From NCBI RefSeq assembly GCF_007993035.1, contig NZ_VOOS01000001.1, positions 372,001 to 436,000 on the forward strand: a stretch of DNA of 64,000 bases, given 5' to 3'. The notes beneath the pieces are model-generated. The model saw only the letters and a list, made by a program, of their open reading frames with translations. It ran no database searches and was not told the DNA's origin. Of this stretch, positions 43,881 through 54,192 are shown piece after piece. The position numbers and the translations under genes were made by a program. The stretch comes from Vicingus serpentipes (GTDB lineage: Bacteria > Bacteroidota > Bacteroidia > Flavobacteriales_E > Vicingaceae). Position 1 is the stretch's first letter. Every line of letters starts with the position of its first letter.

Positions 43881-46486
43881 ACTTTACCTCCAACCATTTT
43901 CTTAATCTCATTTAACTTCATTAAAGCCTCAACTGGAGTAAGTGTATTTATATCAATACTGATTAGTTCATCTTTAATGTTTTCCAAAACCGGGTCATCT
44001 AACTGAAAAAAGCTTAGTTGAAAATCTTCTGTTTTTTCTGATTTTATAGCTTTATTGTTTGATTGTCCTGCATGAGAGCTTTCCAATTGAGCCAAAACTT
44101 CATGAGCTCTGTTCAACATCTTTTTAGGCATACCAGCCATTTTAGCTACATGAATACCAAAACTATGGTTACTTCCTCCTGCAACTAATTTTCTTAAAAA
44201 GATAATCTTGTTATTAATTTCTTTAACCGAAACATTATAATTTTTAATTCGCTTAAAAGCATTTGTCATTTCATTTAACTCATGATAATGCGTTGCAAAC
44301 AATGTTTTTGCTCTTAATTTAGGTTGTTCATGTAAATATTCAGCAATACTCCAAGCTATTGAAATTCCATCATAAGTGCTCGTTCCTCTTCCTATCTCAT
44401 CCAACAAAATTAAACTTCTATCTGATAAGTTATTTAAAATACTTGCCGTTTCGTTCATCTCTACCATAAATGTAGATTCTCCTTGCGAAATATTATCAGA
44501 AGCTCCAACTCTTGTAAATATTTTATCTACTAAGCCAATTTTAGCATGCTTTGCAGGTACAAAGCTTCCTATTTGAGCCATTAAAGTAATCAAAGCTGTT
44601 TGTCGTAATAATGCAGATTTACCACTCATATTTGGGCCTGTAATCATCATTATTTGTTGTGTAGAATCGTCTAAATAAATATCGTTAGCTACATATTCAT
44701 CCCCAACAGCTAATTGCTGTTCAATAACTGGGTGGCGACCATCTTTAAACTCAATAATTTTTGTGTCGTTTACTTCTGGTTTAGTGTAATTGTACTGTTT
44801 TGCTATAGTTGCAAACGACAACAAACAATCCAATTGAGCTATTAGTTGAGCATTTAATTGAATTGGTGAAATATAATCGGAAAGTTCCAACACTAAATCG
44901 TTAAATAATTGTGTTTCAAGTGTTAAAATTTTATCATCTGCACCTAAAATTTTACTTTCATATTCTTTTAGCTCTTCCGTAATGTATCGTTCTGCTTGTG
45001 TTAAAGTTTGTTTACGAATCCAGTTTTCTGGTACTTTATCTTTATGCGTGTTTCTAACTTCAATGTAGTAGCCAAACACATTATTAAACGAAATTTTTAA
45101 GCTTGGAATCCCTGTGTTTTCAATTTCTCGCTCTTGTATTTCAACTAGGGCATCTTTACCAGAGTTTAATATTTTACGAAGTCCGTCCAAATCATCATTA
45201 ACCCCCTCTGCAATTACTCCTCCTTTATTGATGTGTACTGGTGGTTCATCTTGTATTTGTTGTGCAATTTTATCTCTAATAATTACACAAGGATTTAAAC
45301 GATCTCCAATTTTTTGAAGGGATTCATTTTTTGGGTTTAAACAAACTTCTTTTATGGGTTCGATAACCGACAAAGCTCGTTTTAATTGAACCACTTCTCT
45401 TGGGTTAATTCTTGAAGTTGCAACTTTAGAAATTAAGCGTTCTAAATCTCCTATTTCATTTATGTTTCGTTTTAATCCATCAGACAATTCCACATCATCT
45501 ACCAATTGACTAACAACTGTTAATCGGTCGTTAATTGGTTGAATATCTTTTAAAGGCAAAGCTACCCAACGTTTTAGCATACGCGAACCCATTGGTGAAA
45601 TGGTTTGATCCAAAACATCAATTAAAGTTTTAGCGTTTTCGTTAGGCGAGTAAATTAATTCGAGATTTCGAATTGTAAACTTATCCAGCCAAACGTATTT
45701 ATCTTCTTCAATTCTTGAAAGTGAAGTGATGTGTTGAACTTTATCGTGTTGGGTATCCGAAAGATAATGTAATGCTGCTCCTGCAGCCGAAATAGCATAA
45801 GGTAAATCTTCTATTCCAAAACCTTTAAGCGATGCCGTTTGAAAATGTTTATTTAAAATTTCTTGACCAAAATCCTGTGTAAAAGCCCAATCGTCTAAAC
45901 AAAAAGTATAAAACTGCTCTCCAAAATTTTCTACAAATTGTTTTTTATAGTTTCGTTGAAACAAAACCTCTGTTGGTTTAAAACCATGCAGGAGTTTATC
46001 GATGTATTGAACATCTCCTTGAGCAACTAAAAACTCTCCTGTTGAAACATCTAAAAAAGAAACCCCAGCTCCTTTTTTATCAAAATGAACTGCTGCTAAA
46101 AAATTGTTCGATTTATGGTCAAGTATTTGGTCGTTTAACGTAACTCCAGGTGTTACTAATTCAGTAACTCCTCGTTTAACAATCTTTTTATCCTTACTTG
46201 GGGCTTCTAGTTGATCGCATATAGCAACTCGCATTCCTGCTCTTACCAACTTAGGCAAATAGGTATTTAAAGAATGATGAGGAAAACCTGCTAATTCTAA
46301 TTTAGAACCTCCATTGTTACGAGCTGTAAGTGTAATCCCTAAAACATTAGCCGCTCTAATAGCATCTGCACCAAAAGTTTCATAAAAATCACCCACTCTA
46401 AACAACAACATCGCATCAGGGTATTTCGCCTTAATAGTGTTGTATTGTTTCATTAGTGGAGTCTCTTTATCTTTGGTTTTTGACAC
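43877..46486 (-). CDS. mutS: DNA mismatch repair protein MutS
   Basis: The 869-residue protein has the mismatch-recognition domain with [11 protein letters not shown], the connector and lever domains, and the ATPase with Walker [29 protein letters not shown] and FATHYHEL, followed by a C-terminal helical tail ending in [10 protein letters not shown]. It is full-length MutS1 rather than MutS2. A minus-strand -7 TAAGTTTG at 46513-46520 is 27 bases before the ATG. Confidence 0.98.
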   Translation of the reverse strand: MSKTKDKETPLMKQYNTIKAKYPDAMLLFRVGDFYETFGADAIRAANVLGITLTARNNGGSKLELAGFPHHSLNTYLPKLVRAGMRVAICDQLEAPSKDKKIVKRGVTELVTPGVTLNDQILDHKSNNFLAAVHFDKKGAGVSFLDVSTGEFLVAQGDVQYIDKLLHGFKPTEVLFQRNYKKQFVENFGEQFYTFCLDDWAFTQDFGQEILNKHFQTASLKGFGIEDLPYAISAAGAALHYLSDTQHDKVQHITSLSRIEEDKYVWLDKFTIRNLELIYSPNENAKTLIDVLDQTISPMGSRMLKRWVALPLKDIQPINDRLTVVSQLVDDVELSDGLKRNINEIGDLERLISKVATSRINPREVVQLKRALSVIEPIKEVCLNPKNESLQKIGDRLNPCVIIRDKIAQQIQDEPPVHINKGGVIAEGVNDDLDGLRKILNSGKDALVEIQEREIENTGIPSLKISFNNVFGYYIEVRNTHKDKVPENWIRKQTLTQAERYITEELKEYESKILGADDKILTLETQLFNDLVLELSDYISPIQLNAQLIAQLDCLLSFATIAKQYNYTKPEVNDTKIIEFKDGRHPVIEQQLAVGDEYVANDIYLDDSTQQIMMITGPNMSGKSALLRQTALITLMAQIGSFVPAKHAKIGLVDKIFTRVGASDNISQGESTFMVEMNETASILNNLSDRSLILLDEIGRGTSTYDGISIAWSIAEYLHEQPKLRAKTLFATHYHELNEMTNAFKRIKNYNVSVKEINNKIIFLRKLVAGGSNHSFGIHVAKMAGMPKKMLNRAHEVLAQLESSHAGQSNNKAIKSEKTEDFQLSFFQLDDPVLENIKDELISIDINTLTPVEALMKLNEIKKMVGGKV

Positions 46487-46512
46487 TTTTCGAGTTTAAT
46501 TAAGTATTCACA

Positions 46513-46614
46513 CAAACTTAACTGAAAGGCTAAAAACTGCCCATTTTTTAATCCATTAGTTATAAACAGAAATTAGACAATTGTTGATAGAGAACTTATG
46601 ATTTACTAATTTCG
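46513..46614. promoter_or_regulatory. Divergent promoter region, mutS and trmH-like gene
   Basis: Leftward -7 TAAGTTTG (46513-46520) serves mutS. Rightward TTG at 46584-46586 and TAATTTCG at 46607-46614, 20 bases apart, serve the methyltransferase gene; its -7 has one mismatch. Confidence 0.45.
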
Positions 46615-46631
46615 AAATCAATTAAAAAACT

Positions 46632-47165
46632 ATGCACAAAAAACTACAAAACGAAGAATTAAACAGAATATCTGTTGAAGAATTTAAAGTCCAAGATAAA
46701 ACACCAATTATAGTTGTTTTGGATAACATTAGAAGTTTAAACAACATTGGCTCTGTTTTTCGTACTGCCGATTCGTTTTTATTAGAAGCTATTTATTTAT
46801 GTGGTATTACAGCTCAACCACCACATCGTGATATTCAAAAAACAGCTTTAGGAGCTACCGAATCGGTTACTTGGAAATATTTTGAATCTACTACTAAAGC
46901 CATTGAAGATTTAAAACAAGAGAACTATAAAATAGCAAGCATTGAACAAACCGAAAATAGCGTAATGCTAAATAAATACACCGTAAACAAAAATGAAAAG
47001 CTAGCTATTGTTTTTGGAAATGAAGTAAAAGGTGTAGAACAAGAAGTTATTAATAATAGTGATGTAGTGATAGAAATACCTCAATATGGCACCAAACATT
47101 CGTTAAACATTTCTGTTTCGGCTGGGATAGTAATTTGGGAATTGCAGAAACAATATAGAGTCTAA
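46632..47165 (+). CDS. SpoU/TrmH-family RNA 2'-O-methyltransferase
   Basis: The 177-residue enzyme has the knotted SPOUT core with all three motifs: NIRSLNNIGSVFRTADSF, IVFGNEVKGVEQEVI and IPQYGTKHSLNISVSAGIVIWE. There is no N-terminal RNA-binding extension, so it is a minimal TrmH-like form. A tRNA or rRNA ribose is the expected target; the position is unknown. A strong bidirectional terminator follows. Confidence 0.92.
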   Translation: MHKKLQNEELNRISVEEFKVQDKTPIIVVLDNIRSLNNIGSVFRTADSFLLEAIYLCGITAQPPHRDIQKTALGATESVTWKYFESTTKAIEDLKQENYKIASIEQTENSVMLNKYTVNKNEKLAIVFGNEVKGVEQEVINNSDVVIEIPQYGTKHSLNISVSAGIVIWELQKQYRV

Positions 47166-47177
47166 TATATTAATCTA

Positions 47178-47213
47178 TAAAAAAAGCCCCGATGAACATC
47201 GGGGCTTTTTTTT
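47178..47213. terminator. Strong bidirectional terminator
   Basis: Stem AAAAAGCCCCGAT/ATCGGGGCTTTTT (13 bases) with GAAC loop lies between two convergent genes, with A- and T-runs on both sides. Confidence 0.92.
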
Positions 47214-47230
47214 AATTCTATAATTATATC

Positions 47231-48949
47231 TTAATTTACAGCAGCTTGAAAATCTGCATTTTCTCTTTGCTTAATAAATTCAGCATCCCATTTTGCGTAT
47301 TCTTTCAATTTAGCATTTTTAGAAACAGCTGTTTTTAAATTGTTAATCAACATATCGTTATCTCCACTTCTTGCTCCAGCAATAGCTTTTAAGTAATAAG
47401 CTTGAGCTTCGTCTTTATCAGCAGAACCATCAATGATTGCTGCAACAGCATTATTACCATTTAATAAGTTAGCTAAAGCAGCATTGTATGAATTTACACC
47501 TGAGTAGTTTGATACTGCTGAGGCATAATCACCTTTAATAATGTTAATGATACCTTTGTTTTGACTTACTTCTGATCCAGCTCCTGAAGCTTTCTCGTAA
47601 TATTCCATAGCAGCATCTAAGTTACCGTTTAATCTTTCGCAAACACCTAAGTTATTATTTACAATAGGATTAGTTGCAGCCATTCCAGCAGCTTTATCAA
47701 ATTCAGCTTTTGCGTCAGCTATTTTGTTTTGACCTACATATAAGTAACCAATGTTATTTGGTCCTCTCCAATCTTGTGGAAATTTTGCTACAAAGCTTTT
47801 GAATATAGATTCTTTTTTAGCTTCATCATCATATAATGTAGCAGCATATAACATTTGCTCAGCATCTAAAGAGTCAATTTTAGAATCAACTAAAACTTTA
47901 ATTTCTTCGTCAGTTAAGTTATGATGCTTCATTATCACATTAACTTGAGATCTTCTTAATTGAGGAAGAATTTTTTTAGCAACCTCAGTATAAGTAGCGG
48001 CTAAATTTTTAATTTCTTCTTCTCTTTTGTTTAAGTCAGAATAAGTTTCTAAAACTCTAATGATTAATTCTTTGTCTTTAACATCTGAATTAGTCATTAA
48101 TGTTTTAAATCCACCCCAATCTTCACCTTTACCTGTTAATTTAGCAAAATCAGCAGTAGTTTCAATTTTAGCAGATTTAAATAAATTCATGATAGCTTTA
48201 GAAGCAGACTCAGCTCTTTCATTAGCTAAGTTATCATTTTTAGAAATTTCACCTTCTGGAGATGCATAAGCATCAATAACCATACTGTTAAATTCCATTT
48301 TAACATCTTCTTTGTAAGCTTTCATTTTAGCTTTCAAATCTTTGATATCAGCATCACTCATTTCACTTCCTCTAACAGAAGAGTTGTTTACTAAATAGTG
48401 AATTTCAACATTATTATCTTCTAATGTAAATTTCTTGAATTGATCAGCACCCATAATAGCTTTATCAGCCGACATTACGCCAAGTGGAGTAATAATTGTT
48501 CCATCAGCAGCTTTTCTTGGATCTAAATCTTTAGTTTTTTCTTTATACATACCTGTAGCTCTTAATTCTACAGTAGCTAAGCCCATACCATCTTTGTATT
48601 GAATTTTAGCTGTATGAGAAAAGCTTCCCCCTTTTTCATAATTGATCACTGTCCCTTCTGCTTCTGAATCTTCACCTTTTAAATTAAAAGCTTCAAACTC
48701 AACACTATTATCACCATAAACAATTACAGGAGTAATTTTTGCAGAAACTTTTTTATTAAAATATTTTTCTGGAAAACTTCCGTTGATAGAAATTGCTATA
48801 CTATCTCCATGCATTTCTACTGGATTAGGAGTTAGTTCATAGTTTACTTCTCCTTGTCTTTTTATCATTTTAGCTAATGGGTTACAAGCCATAAAGGCTG
48901 TAGATGTAACAACTGCTAACGCTAATAACTTTGCTTCTTGGTTTTTCAT
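47231..48949 (-). CDS. Lipoprotein with OmpA-like and TPR regions
   Basis: Starting at the ATG at 48949 (MKNQEAKLLALAVVTSTAFM followed by AC) gives a 572-residue lipoprotein with lipobox Cys at 21; the track start at 49012 adds 21 charged residues. After a beta-rich region (about 30-190) comes an OmpA-like segment with MVIDAYASPEGEISKNDN and LANERAESASKAI, then a helical linker and TPR-like helices (about 385-540). It looks like a periplasmic, peptidoglycan-linked scaffold. No precise family is recognised. The gene is followed by a strong terminator. Confidence 0.75.
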   Translation of the reverse strand: MKNQEAKLLALAVVTSTAFMACNPLAKMIKRQGEVNYELTPNPVEMHGDSIAISINGSFPEKYFNKKVSAKITPVIVYGDNSVEFEAFNLKGEDSEAEGTVINYEKGGSFSHTAKIQYKDGMGLATVELRATGMYKEKTKDLDPRKAADGTIITPLGVMSADKAIMGADQFKKFTLEDNNVEIHYLVNNSSVRGSEMSDADIKDLKAKMKAYKEDVKMEFNSMVIDAYASPEGEISKNDNLANERAESASKAIMNLFKSAKIETTADFAKLTGKGEDWGGFKTLMTNSDVKDKELIIRVLETYSDLNKREEEIKNLAATYTEVAKKILPQLRRSQVNVIMKHHNLTDEEIKVLVDSKIDSLDAEQMLYAATLYDDEAKKESIFKSFVAKFPQDWRGPNNIGYLYVGQNKIADAKAEFDKAAGMAATNPIVNNNLGVCERLNGNLDAAMEYYEKASGAGSEVSQNKGIINIIKGDYASAVSNYSGVNSYNAALANLLNGNNAVAAIIDGSADKDEAQAYYLKAIAGARSGDNDMLINNLKTAVSKNAKLKEYAKWDAEFIKQRENADFQAAVN

Positions 48950-49043
48950 TTTTATAGAATTATTCTTTAAAAGGTTGTGTTTCTTAATTTTTTTAACTGC
49001 AATGATAATCAATGTTTTTCAGATATAAAAGAAATTAATACGA

Positions 49044-49556
49044 TTAAAATACCTTAGTTACCTCAAGTGGGTCATTACATTCATTTTTTAAAACTGAAAT
49101 AAGCCTATCTAATTGAGGATGAATTAAATCACTACATATTTCAGCTAACGGTATTAATATAAAATTTCTATCTTGAATAAAAGGATGTGGTATTTTTAAA
49201 TGAGGTGAATCAATAATTTCACTTCCGTAAAATAAAATATCAATATCAATTACTCTTTCTCCCCATTTTTTTCCAGTCCTGATTCTTCCTAATTCAATCT
49301 CTAATGCTAAAATTAACTCTAAACATTTTTCAGGCTTATACTCGGTTTCTATTTCTAAAATTTGGTTTAAAAAGTCTGGTTGATTTTCTACTCCCCATGC
49401 TGCAGTAGCGTATAAAGAAGATTTTTTAACAATAGTTCCTAATTCTTCTTCAACTCTACTTATGGCTTTAATAAATAGAGCCTTAACATCGCCAACATTA
49501 CCACCTAAAGAAAGTATTAAGGTATTATTTATCCGTTTATCAATAGTTAATGCCAT
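49044..49556 (-). CDS. folK: 2-Amino-4-hydroxy-6-hydroxymethyldihydropteridine pyrophosphokinase
   Basis: The 170-residue folate enzyme has LILSLGGNVGD, ATAAWGVENQPDFLNQ and the ATP/metal-binding RTGKKWGERVIDIDILFYG, followed by PHPFIQDRNFILIPLAEI. It transfers pyrophosphate to 6-hydroxymethyldihydropterin. It is divergent from sppA and separated from the lipoprotein gene by 94 bases. Confidence 0.96.
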   Translation of the reverse strand: MALTIDKRINNTLILSLGGNVGDVKALFIKAISRVEEELGTIVKKSSLYATAAWGVENQPDFLNQILEIETEYKPEKCLELILALEIELGRIRTGKKWGERVIDIDILFYGSEIIDSPHLKIPHPFIQDRNFILIPLAEICSDLIHPQLDRLISVLKNECNDPLEVTKVF

Positions 49557-49640
49557 TGGTGTATTTAATCTATTTAGTGCATTAATGTTAAATTACATTT
49601 GTAAAATTATATTACTTAAACAAATAACAAAACAATAGTT

Positions 49641-51449
49641 ATGAAACAATTTTTTAAATTCATGTTTGCAAGTATGATTGGTACTTTTATCACAATTATG
49701 CTTGCTAGTATTATTTCAATGGTCATCTTTTTTGGAATGATTGGCTCTCTGATATCTTCGGCATCTGAAGGAAAAAAAGATAAAATTGAAAAAGTGGAAG
49801 CAAACTCAATTTTACACATTAAATTAGATTATCCAATAAACGATCGTTCATCAAACAATCCTTTCGAAAGTTTCGATTTTTCATCATTCGAATCTAATGA
49901 AGGTCCTGGTTTAGATAAAATTATAAAATCACTTAGAAAAGCAAAAACTGATGATAAAATAAAAGGAATTTACCTTGATTTAACTACCATTAATGGAGGT
50001 ATGGCTACTCTAGAAGAAATTAGACTCGCTCTTTTAGATTTTAAAAAATCTGGTAAATGGATAATCAGTTATTCTGAAATTTATACGCAAGGAACGTATT
50101 ATTTAGCTTCTGTTTCTGATAAAGTTTACTTAAACCCTGCAGGAATTGTTGAGCACAGAGGTTTATCGTCTGAATTAATGTTTTTTAAAAATGCATTAGA
50201 AAAATTAGATGTTGAAATGCAAATTATTCGTCATGGTAAATTTAAAAGTGCTGTAGAACCTTACATACTTGAAAAAATGAGTGATGCTAACCGTGAGCAA
50301 TACGAATTACTTTTAAATACAGCATGGGGAAGCATGACAAAAGATGTTGCTGCAAGTAGAAATATAAGCGTAGAAAAATTGAATGAATTAGCTGACAACA
50401 TGACTATACAAGATGCAAAAATAGCTAAAGCAGAAGGTTTAGTTGATGATATTTTATTTAAAGACGAATTACTTGCGAAACTTAGAGAGAAATTAAAAAT
50501 TGAAGCTGATGAAGAAATTAAGAGTGTAAGCTTGAAAAAATACAGTAAATCAGCACATAAAAATCCTTTTATTCCTAAGAAAGAAAAAAAATCAGACAAC
50601 CAAATAGCTGTTATTTATGCTAGCGGTGAAATTAACAGTGGGAAAAGCAAAAATGATGTAATGGGTTCTGAAACTATTTCTGAAGCAATTAGAGAAGCAA
50701 GATTAGACGAAAATGTAAAAGCAATTGTTTTAAGAGTTAATTCTCCTGGAGGAAGTGCTATGGCTTCTGACATTATGTGGAGAGAAGTTGTATTGGCTAA
50801 ACAAGCAAAACCAGTAATTGTTTCAATGGGTAATGTTGCTGCAAGTGGTGGTTACTATATTTCTTGTGCTGCTGATAAAATTGTTGCTGATGAAAAAACC
50901 ATTACAGGTTCTATTGGTGTATTTGGTGTAATTCCTAATGCTCAAGGACTTATGAATAATAAACTTGGCATTACTTTCGACAGAGTTAAAACAAATAAAC
51001 ATGGTGATATTATGTCCGTTTTTAAACCTCTAACTGCCGAAGAAAGAGATATTATACAAATAGGAGTTGAAAAAATATATGACGACTTTATTACAAAAGT
51101 AGCTGAAGGAAGAGGTATGACTAAAGAAGAAGTTGATGCTATTGGACAAGGTAGAGTTTGGACTGGACTAGATGCCTTAAAAATTGGATTAGTAGATGAA
51201 ATTGGCGGGTTAGAAAGAGCAATCGAAATTGCAAAAACTTCAGCAAAATTAGATGATTACAATTTGATTGATTATCCAAAAAGAAAAGATCCATTTGAAG
51301 AAATAATGGAAGAACTAACTAGTAACATTGAAGCTAAAATTTTAACAAAAACTTTAGGCAACGAATATAAGTACTATAAAAAGGTACAAGATATTAGTCA
51401 TCAGTCGGGTGTAATGGCCCGTATGCCTTTAGACATAGAATTACATTAA
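49641..51449 (+). CDS. sppA: Signal peptide peptidase SppA (67K type)
   Basis: The 602-residue protein has an N-terminal membrane segment (about 7-40) and two tandem ClpP-like domains. The catalytic lysine candidate is in RHGKFKSAVEP in the first half, and the nucleophile serine is in NVAASGGYYISCAADKIVA in the second, as expected for the long form. It degrades remnant signal peptides in the membrane. A strong terminator follows. Confidence 0.95.
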   Translation: MKQFFKFMFASMIGTFITIMLASIISMVIFFGMIGSLISSASEGKKDKIEKVEANSILHIKLDYPINDRSSNNPFESFDFSSFESNEGPGLDKIIKSLRKAKTDDKIKGIYLDLTTINGGMATLEEIRLALLDFKKSGKWIISYSEIYTQGTYYLASVSDKVYLNPAGIVEHRGLSSELMFFKNALEKLDVEMQIIRHGKFKSAVEPYILEKMSDANREQYELLLNTAWGSMTKDVAASRNISVEKLNELADNMTIQDAKIAKAEGLVDDILFKDELLAKLREKLKIEADEEIKSVSLKKYSKSAHKNPFIPKKEKKSDNQIAVIYASGEINSGKSKNDVMGSETISEAIREARLDENVKAIVLRVNSPGGSAMASDIMWREVVLAKQAKPVIVSMGNVAASGGYYISCAADKIVADEKTITGSIGVFGVIPNAQGLMNNKLGITFDRVKTNKHGDIMSVFKPLTAEERDIIQIGVEKIYDDFITKVAEGRGMTKEEVDAIGQGRVWTGLDALKIGLVDEIGGLERAIEIAKTSAKLDDYNLIDYPKRKDPFEEIMEELTSNIEAKILTKTLGNEYKYYKKVQDISHQSGVMARMPLDIELH

Positions 51450-51464
51450 TTCATTATTGGTAAC

Positions 51465-51500
51465 AAAAAAAGGAGCTAAAATATTTTAGCTCCTTTTTTT
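51465..51500 (+). terminator. Rho-independent terminator after sppA
   Basis: A 16-base stem AAAAAAAGGAGCTAAA/TTTAGCTCCTTTTTTT with ATAT loop, 15 bases after the stop. Confidence 0.92.
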
Positions 51501-51532
51501 GTTGCAAATGTTTACCTTCGCTTTACATTAAG

Positions 51533-52237
51533 ATGAATATTTTTTACACACCAAATATTACCAACACGAATACCTTTGTTTTAGATGAAACAGAATCTAA
51601 ACATGCTATTAAAGTATTACGCCTAAACCAAGGTGATGAAATTTGCTTAGTAGATGGTAAAGGGTCTTTTTACATAGCTGAAATTAATAATGCCCACCAA
51701 AAAAAATGTGAGGTTAAAATTATTAAGCACGAAAAAGAGGAAAACAATAAGCCGAGAATTCATATTGCAATAGCTCCTACAAAAAACAACGATAGACTTG
51801 AATGGTTTATCGAAAAAACAACTGAAATTGGAATTTCTGAAATTAGTCCGATTATTTGTGACCATTCAGAAAGAAAATTTTTGAAAACGGAACGACTTGA
51901 AAAAAGAGCAATTTCGGCAATGAAACAATCTTTAAAAGCTACTCTACCTTTAATTAATGATTCAATAAACTTTAAAAACTTTGTAAACTCTATCCCCGAA
52001 ACAACAGAGAAATATATCGCTCATTGCTATAATGAAAACCAAAAACATTTAAAAGAAATCTACCCAGGAAGCAAAGATTGCGTGGTATTAATCGGACCAG
52101 AAGGAGATTTTAGTTTACAAGAAGTTGAATTGGCTTTAAACAATGGTTTTACTCCTATTTCGTTAGGAAAAAGTAGATTAAGAACGGAAACAGCAGGACT
52201 AGTTGCATGTAATATCTTAAATTTAATTAATGAGTAA
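51533..52237 (+). CDS. rsmE: 16S rRNA m3U1498 methyltransferase
   Basis: The 234-residue SPOUT enzyme has an N-terminal PUA-like domain (FVLDETESKHAIKVLRLNQGD), IAPTKNNDRLEWFIEKTTEIG, and the C-terminal knot VVLIGPEGDFSLQEVELALNNGF and LGKSRLRTETAG. It methylates U1498 of 16S rRNA. The stop overlaps the next gene by eight bases, so they are coupled. Confidence 0.96.
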   Translation: MNIFYTPNITNTNTFVLDETESKHAIKVLRLNQGDEICLVDGKGSFYIAEINNAHQKKCEVKIIKHEKEENNKPRIHIAIAPTKNNDRLEWFIEKTTEIGISEISPIICDHSERKFLKTERLEKRAISAMKQSLKATLPLINDSINFKNFVNSIPETTEKYIAHCYNENQKHLKEIYPGSKDCVVLIGPEGDFSLQEVELALNNGFTPISLGKSRLRTETAGLVACNILNLINE

Positions 52238-52907
52238 GTTTTTAAACCAAATATTATTTATTCTCATTCTTGTGATTTTCATTAATCCAAGTACACTTTT
52301 TGCTCAAACAAGTAGTTATCAAGTAGCAGTAGTTAAATATAATGGTGGTGGAGATTGGTATGCTAATTTAGAAACCTCACTACCTAATCTTATCAAGTTT
52401 TGTAATCAAAACTTAAAAACAAATATTAATACCGAACAAGCAATTGTAGAGCTTAGCAGTCCAGAATTATTTAACTATCCTTTTATCCATTTAACTGGTC
52501 ATGGGAATATCATTATTAATAACGAAGAAGCTGAAAATTTAAAAAACTATTTAATTGGAGGCGGATTCTTACACATATCAGATAATTATGGAATGGATAA
52601 ATTTCTTCGCTCTCAAATGAAATTGGTTTTCCCTGAGTTAGAATTTGTTGAATTACCTTATTCTCACCCTATCTATCATCAGAAATATGATTTTAACAAA
52701 GGATTACCGAAAATACATGAACACGATGACAAATCACCTCAAGGTTTTGGTATAATTTACGAAGACCGATTAGTTTGCTTTTACGATTTTGAATGTGATT
52801 TAGGTGATGGCTGGGAAGATTCGGAAGTGCATAACGATTCTGAAGAAAAAAGAACAAAAGCCTTACAAATGGGTGCAAATATTATTAGTTATGCCTTTAC
52901 TCAATAA
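52230..52907 (+). CDS. Secreted DUF4159-family protein
   Basis: The 225-residue precursor has a signal peptide (FLNQILFILILVIFINPSTL) and the DUF4159 core, including VAVVKYNGGGDWYANLETSLPNL, FIHLTGHGNI, YLIGGGFLHISDNYGMD, LPYSHPIYH and DGWEDSEVHND. The fold is glutamine-amidotransferase-like but function is unknown. It is translationally coupled to rsmE and six bases from the next methyltransferase, a recurring order in Bacteroidota by my recall. Confidence 0.88.
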   Translation: MSKFLNQILFILILVIFINPSTLFAQTSSYQVAVVKYNGGGDWYANLETSLPNLIKFCNQNLKTNINTEQAIVELSSPELFNYPFIHLTGHGNIIINNEEAENLKNYLIGGGFLHISDNYGMDKFLRSQMKLVFPELEFVELPYSHPIYHQKYDFNKGLPKIHEHDDKSPQGFGIIYEDRLVCFYDFECDLGDGWEDSEVHNDSEEKRTKALQMGANIISYAFTQ

Positions 52908-52913
52908 TTAGCG

Positions 52914-54089
52914 ATGGAAAAAGAAATTGCTTTTATTGAAATTAACAAAACAAAATCGTTACCAGAAATCGCTTTAACATTAAGCAAACATCCCGAATTA
53001 GATAAAAATTTTATCATTAACCAAATAAACGGATTACAAAAAGCGCAAAAAAAACTTCCTGAGTTTTACCAAAATAACAACATAATTTACCCGGCAACAA
53101 TTAGTATTGAGCAATGTTCAAGCGAACAAACTGCCACTTTTAAAACTAAAATCATACGTCATTCAGGGCTTACCCCTGAATCTCATTTAATTGACCTAAC
53201 CGGTGGTTTTGGCATAGATACTTACTACTTTTCTAAACAATTTAAAGAGGTAACTTATCTTGAACCAAATGTTGAATTATTTAATGTGGTTCAACAAAAC
53301 TTTAAAACTTTAGGTGCAATAAACATTAATTTTAAAAATACTACTACCGAAGATTTTCTAAACAACAACACACAACATTTCGATATTGCCTATATTGACC
53401 CTAGCCGAAGAAATGAAAGTGAAAAAGTATTTATGCTCTCGGATTGTATTCCTAATATAATTGATTTACAAGAGGAAATTTTAAAAATTGCTGATAAAAT
53501 TTTAATTAAAACCTCACCAATTTTAGACATAAAACAATCTATAAAAGAATTAGAAAATGTTAGTGAAATATGGGTTGTATCGTTAAACAACGAATGCAAA
53601 GAAGTATTATATTTAGTTGATAAAGAAACGCCATCAGAACCTAATATTAACACTATTAATATTGGAAAAATAAATCAAGTATTTTCTTTTAATTATACCA
53701 ATGAAGAAAATTGTAGTACCCACTTTTCTGAACCTTTAAATTACCTTTACGAACCAAACACTTCCATTTTAAAAGCTGGAGCTTTTAAAAGTATTGCCCA
53801 AAAATACCAACTCAAAAAAATAGCTCAACATACACATCTTTATACTTCAGAAAATTTAGTGGGAAATTTCCCTGGTAGATGCTTTAAAATAAATACCGTT
53901 TTGCCCTACCAACCTAAAGCTTTTAAAAAATTAGGTATAAAAAAAGCCAATATTACTTGTCGAAATTTTATAGATTCTGTAGCTCAAATTAAAAAGAAAC
54001 TAAACTGTACTGATGGCGGTAACAATTATGTTTTTGCGGCTACAGATTTAAATGACAATCCTATTATTATAGTTACTAACAAAGCTTGA
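52914..54089 (+). CDS. SAM-dependent methyltransferase with THUMP-like domain
   Basis: The 391-residue protein has a class I methyltransferase domain with motif I LIDLTGGFGIDTYYFSK (about 98-114) and AYIDPSRRNESEKVF in the motif IV position. The C-terminal region (about 290-391, LGIKKANITCRNF) matches the THUMP-like domain of RNA-modifying enzymes. An RNA substrate is probable but unidentified. It is the last gene before the inserted-looking module at 54110. Confidence 0.85.
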   Translation: MEKEIAFIEINKTKSLPEIALTLSKHPELDKNFIINQINGLQKAQKKLPEFYQNNNIIYPATISIEQCSSEQTATFKTKIIRHSGLTPESHLIDLTGGFGIDTYYFSKQFKEVTYLEPNVELFNVVQQNFKTLGAININFKNTTTEDFLNNNTQHFDIAYIDPSRRNESEKVFMLSDCIPNIIDLQEEILKIADKILIKTSPILDIKQSIKELENVSEIWVVSLNNECKEVLYLVDKETPSEPNINTINIGKINQVFSFNYTNEENCSTHFSEPLNYLYEPNTSILKAGAFKSIAQKYQLKKIAQHTHLYTSENLVGNFPGRCFKINTVLPYQPKAFKKLGIKKANITCRNFIDSVAQIKKKLNCTDGGNNYVFAATDLNDNPIIIVTNKA

Positions 54090-54109
54090 CTTTATCCCTA
54101 AAATTCTCG

Positions 54110-54153
54110 AACTTCGTTTAACAAAATGTTTTAAGAAACATTAAAACGTTTCC
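54110..54153. repeat. Left boundary repeat of the lipoprotein module
   Basis: AACTTCGTTTAAC (54110-54122) and AAACATTAAAACGTTTCC (54136-54153) match the left boundary of the kinase module. The interior forms the hairpin AATGTTT-TAAG-AAACATT. GTTTAAC (54116-54122) fits the attC R'' consensus RYYYAAC and is the exact complement of GTTAAAC at 55075-55081. Confidence 0.7.
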
Positions 54154-54162
54154 AAGAACAAC

Positions 54163-54171
54163 GTTGGCAAC
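54163..54171. repeat. Left arm of module inverted repeat
   Basis: GTTGGCAAC here is the reverse complement of GTTGCCAAC at 54884-54892, across the lipoprotein gene. Both are followed by AAG after a further A or two. Confidence 0.55.
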
Positions 54172-54192
54172 AAGCTAAAAAAACAAAAACTT

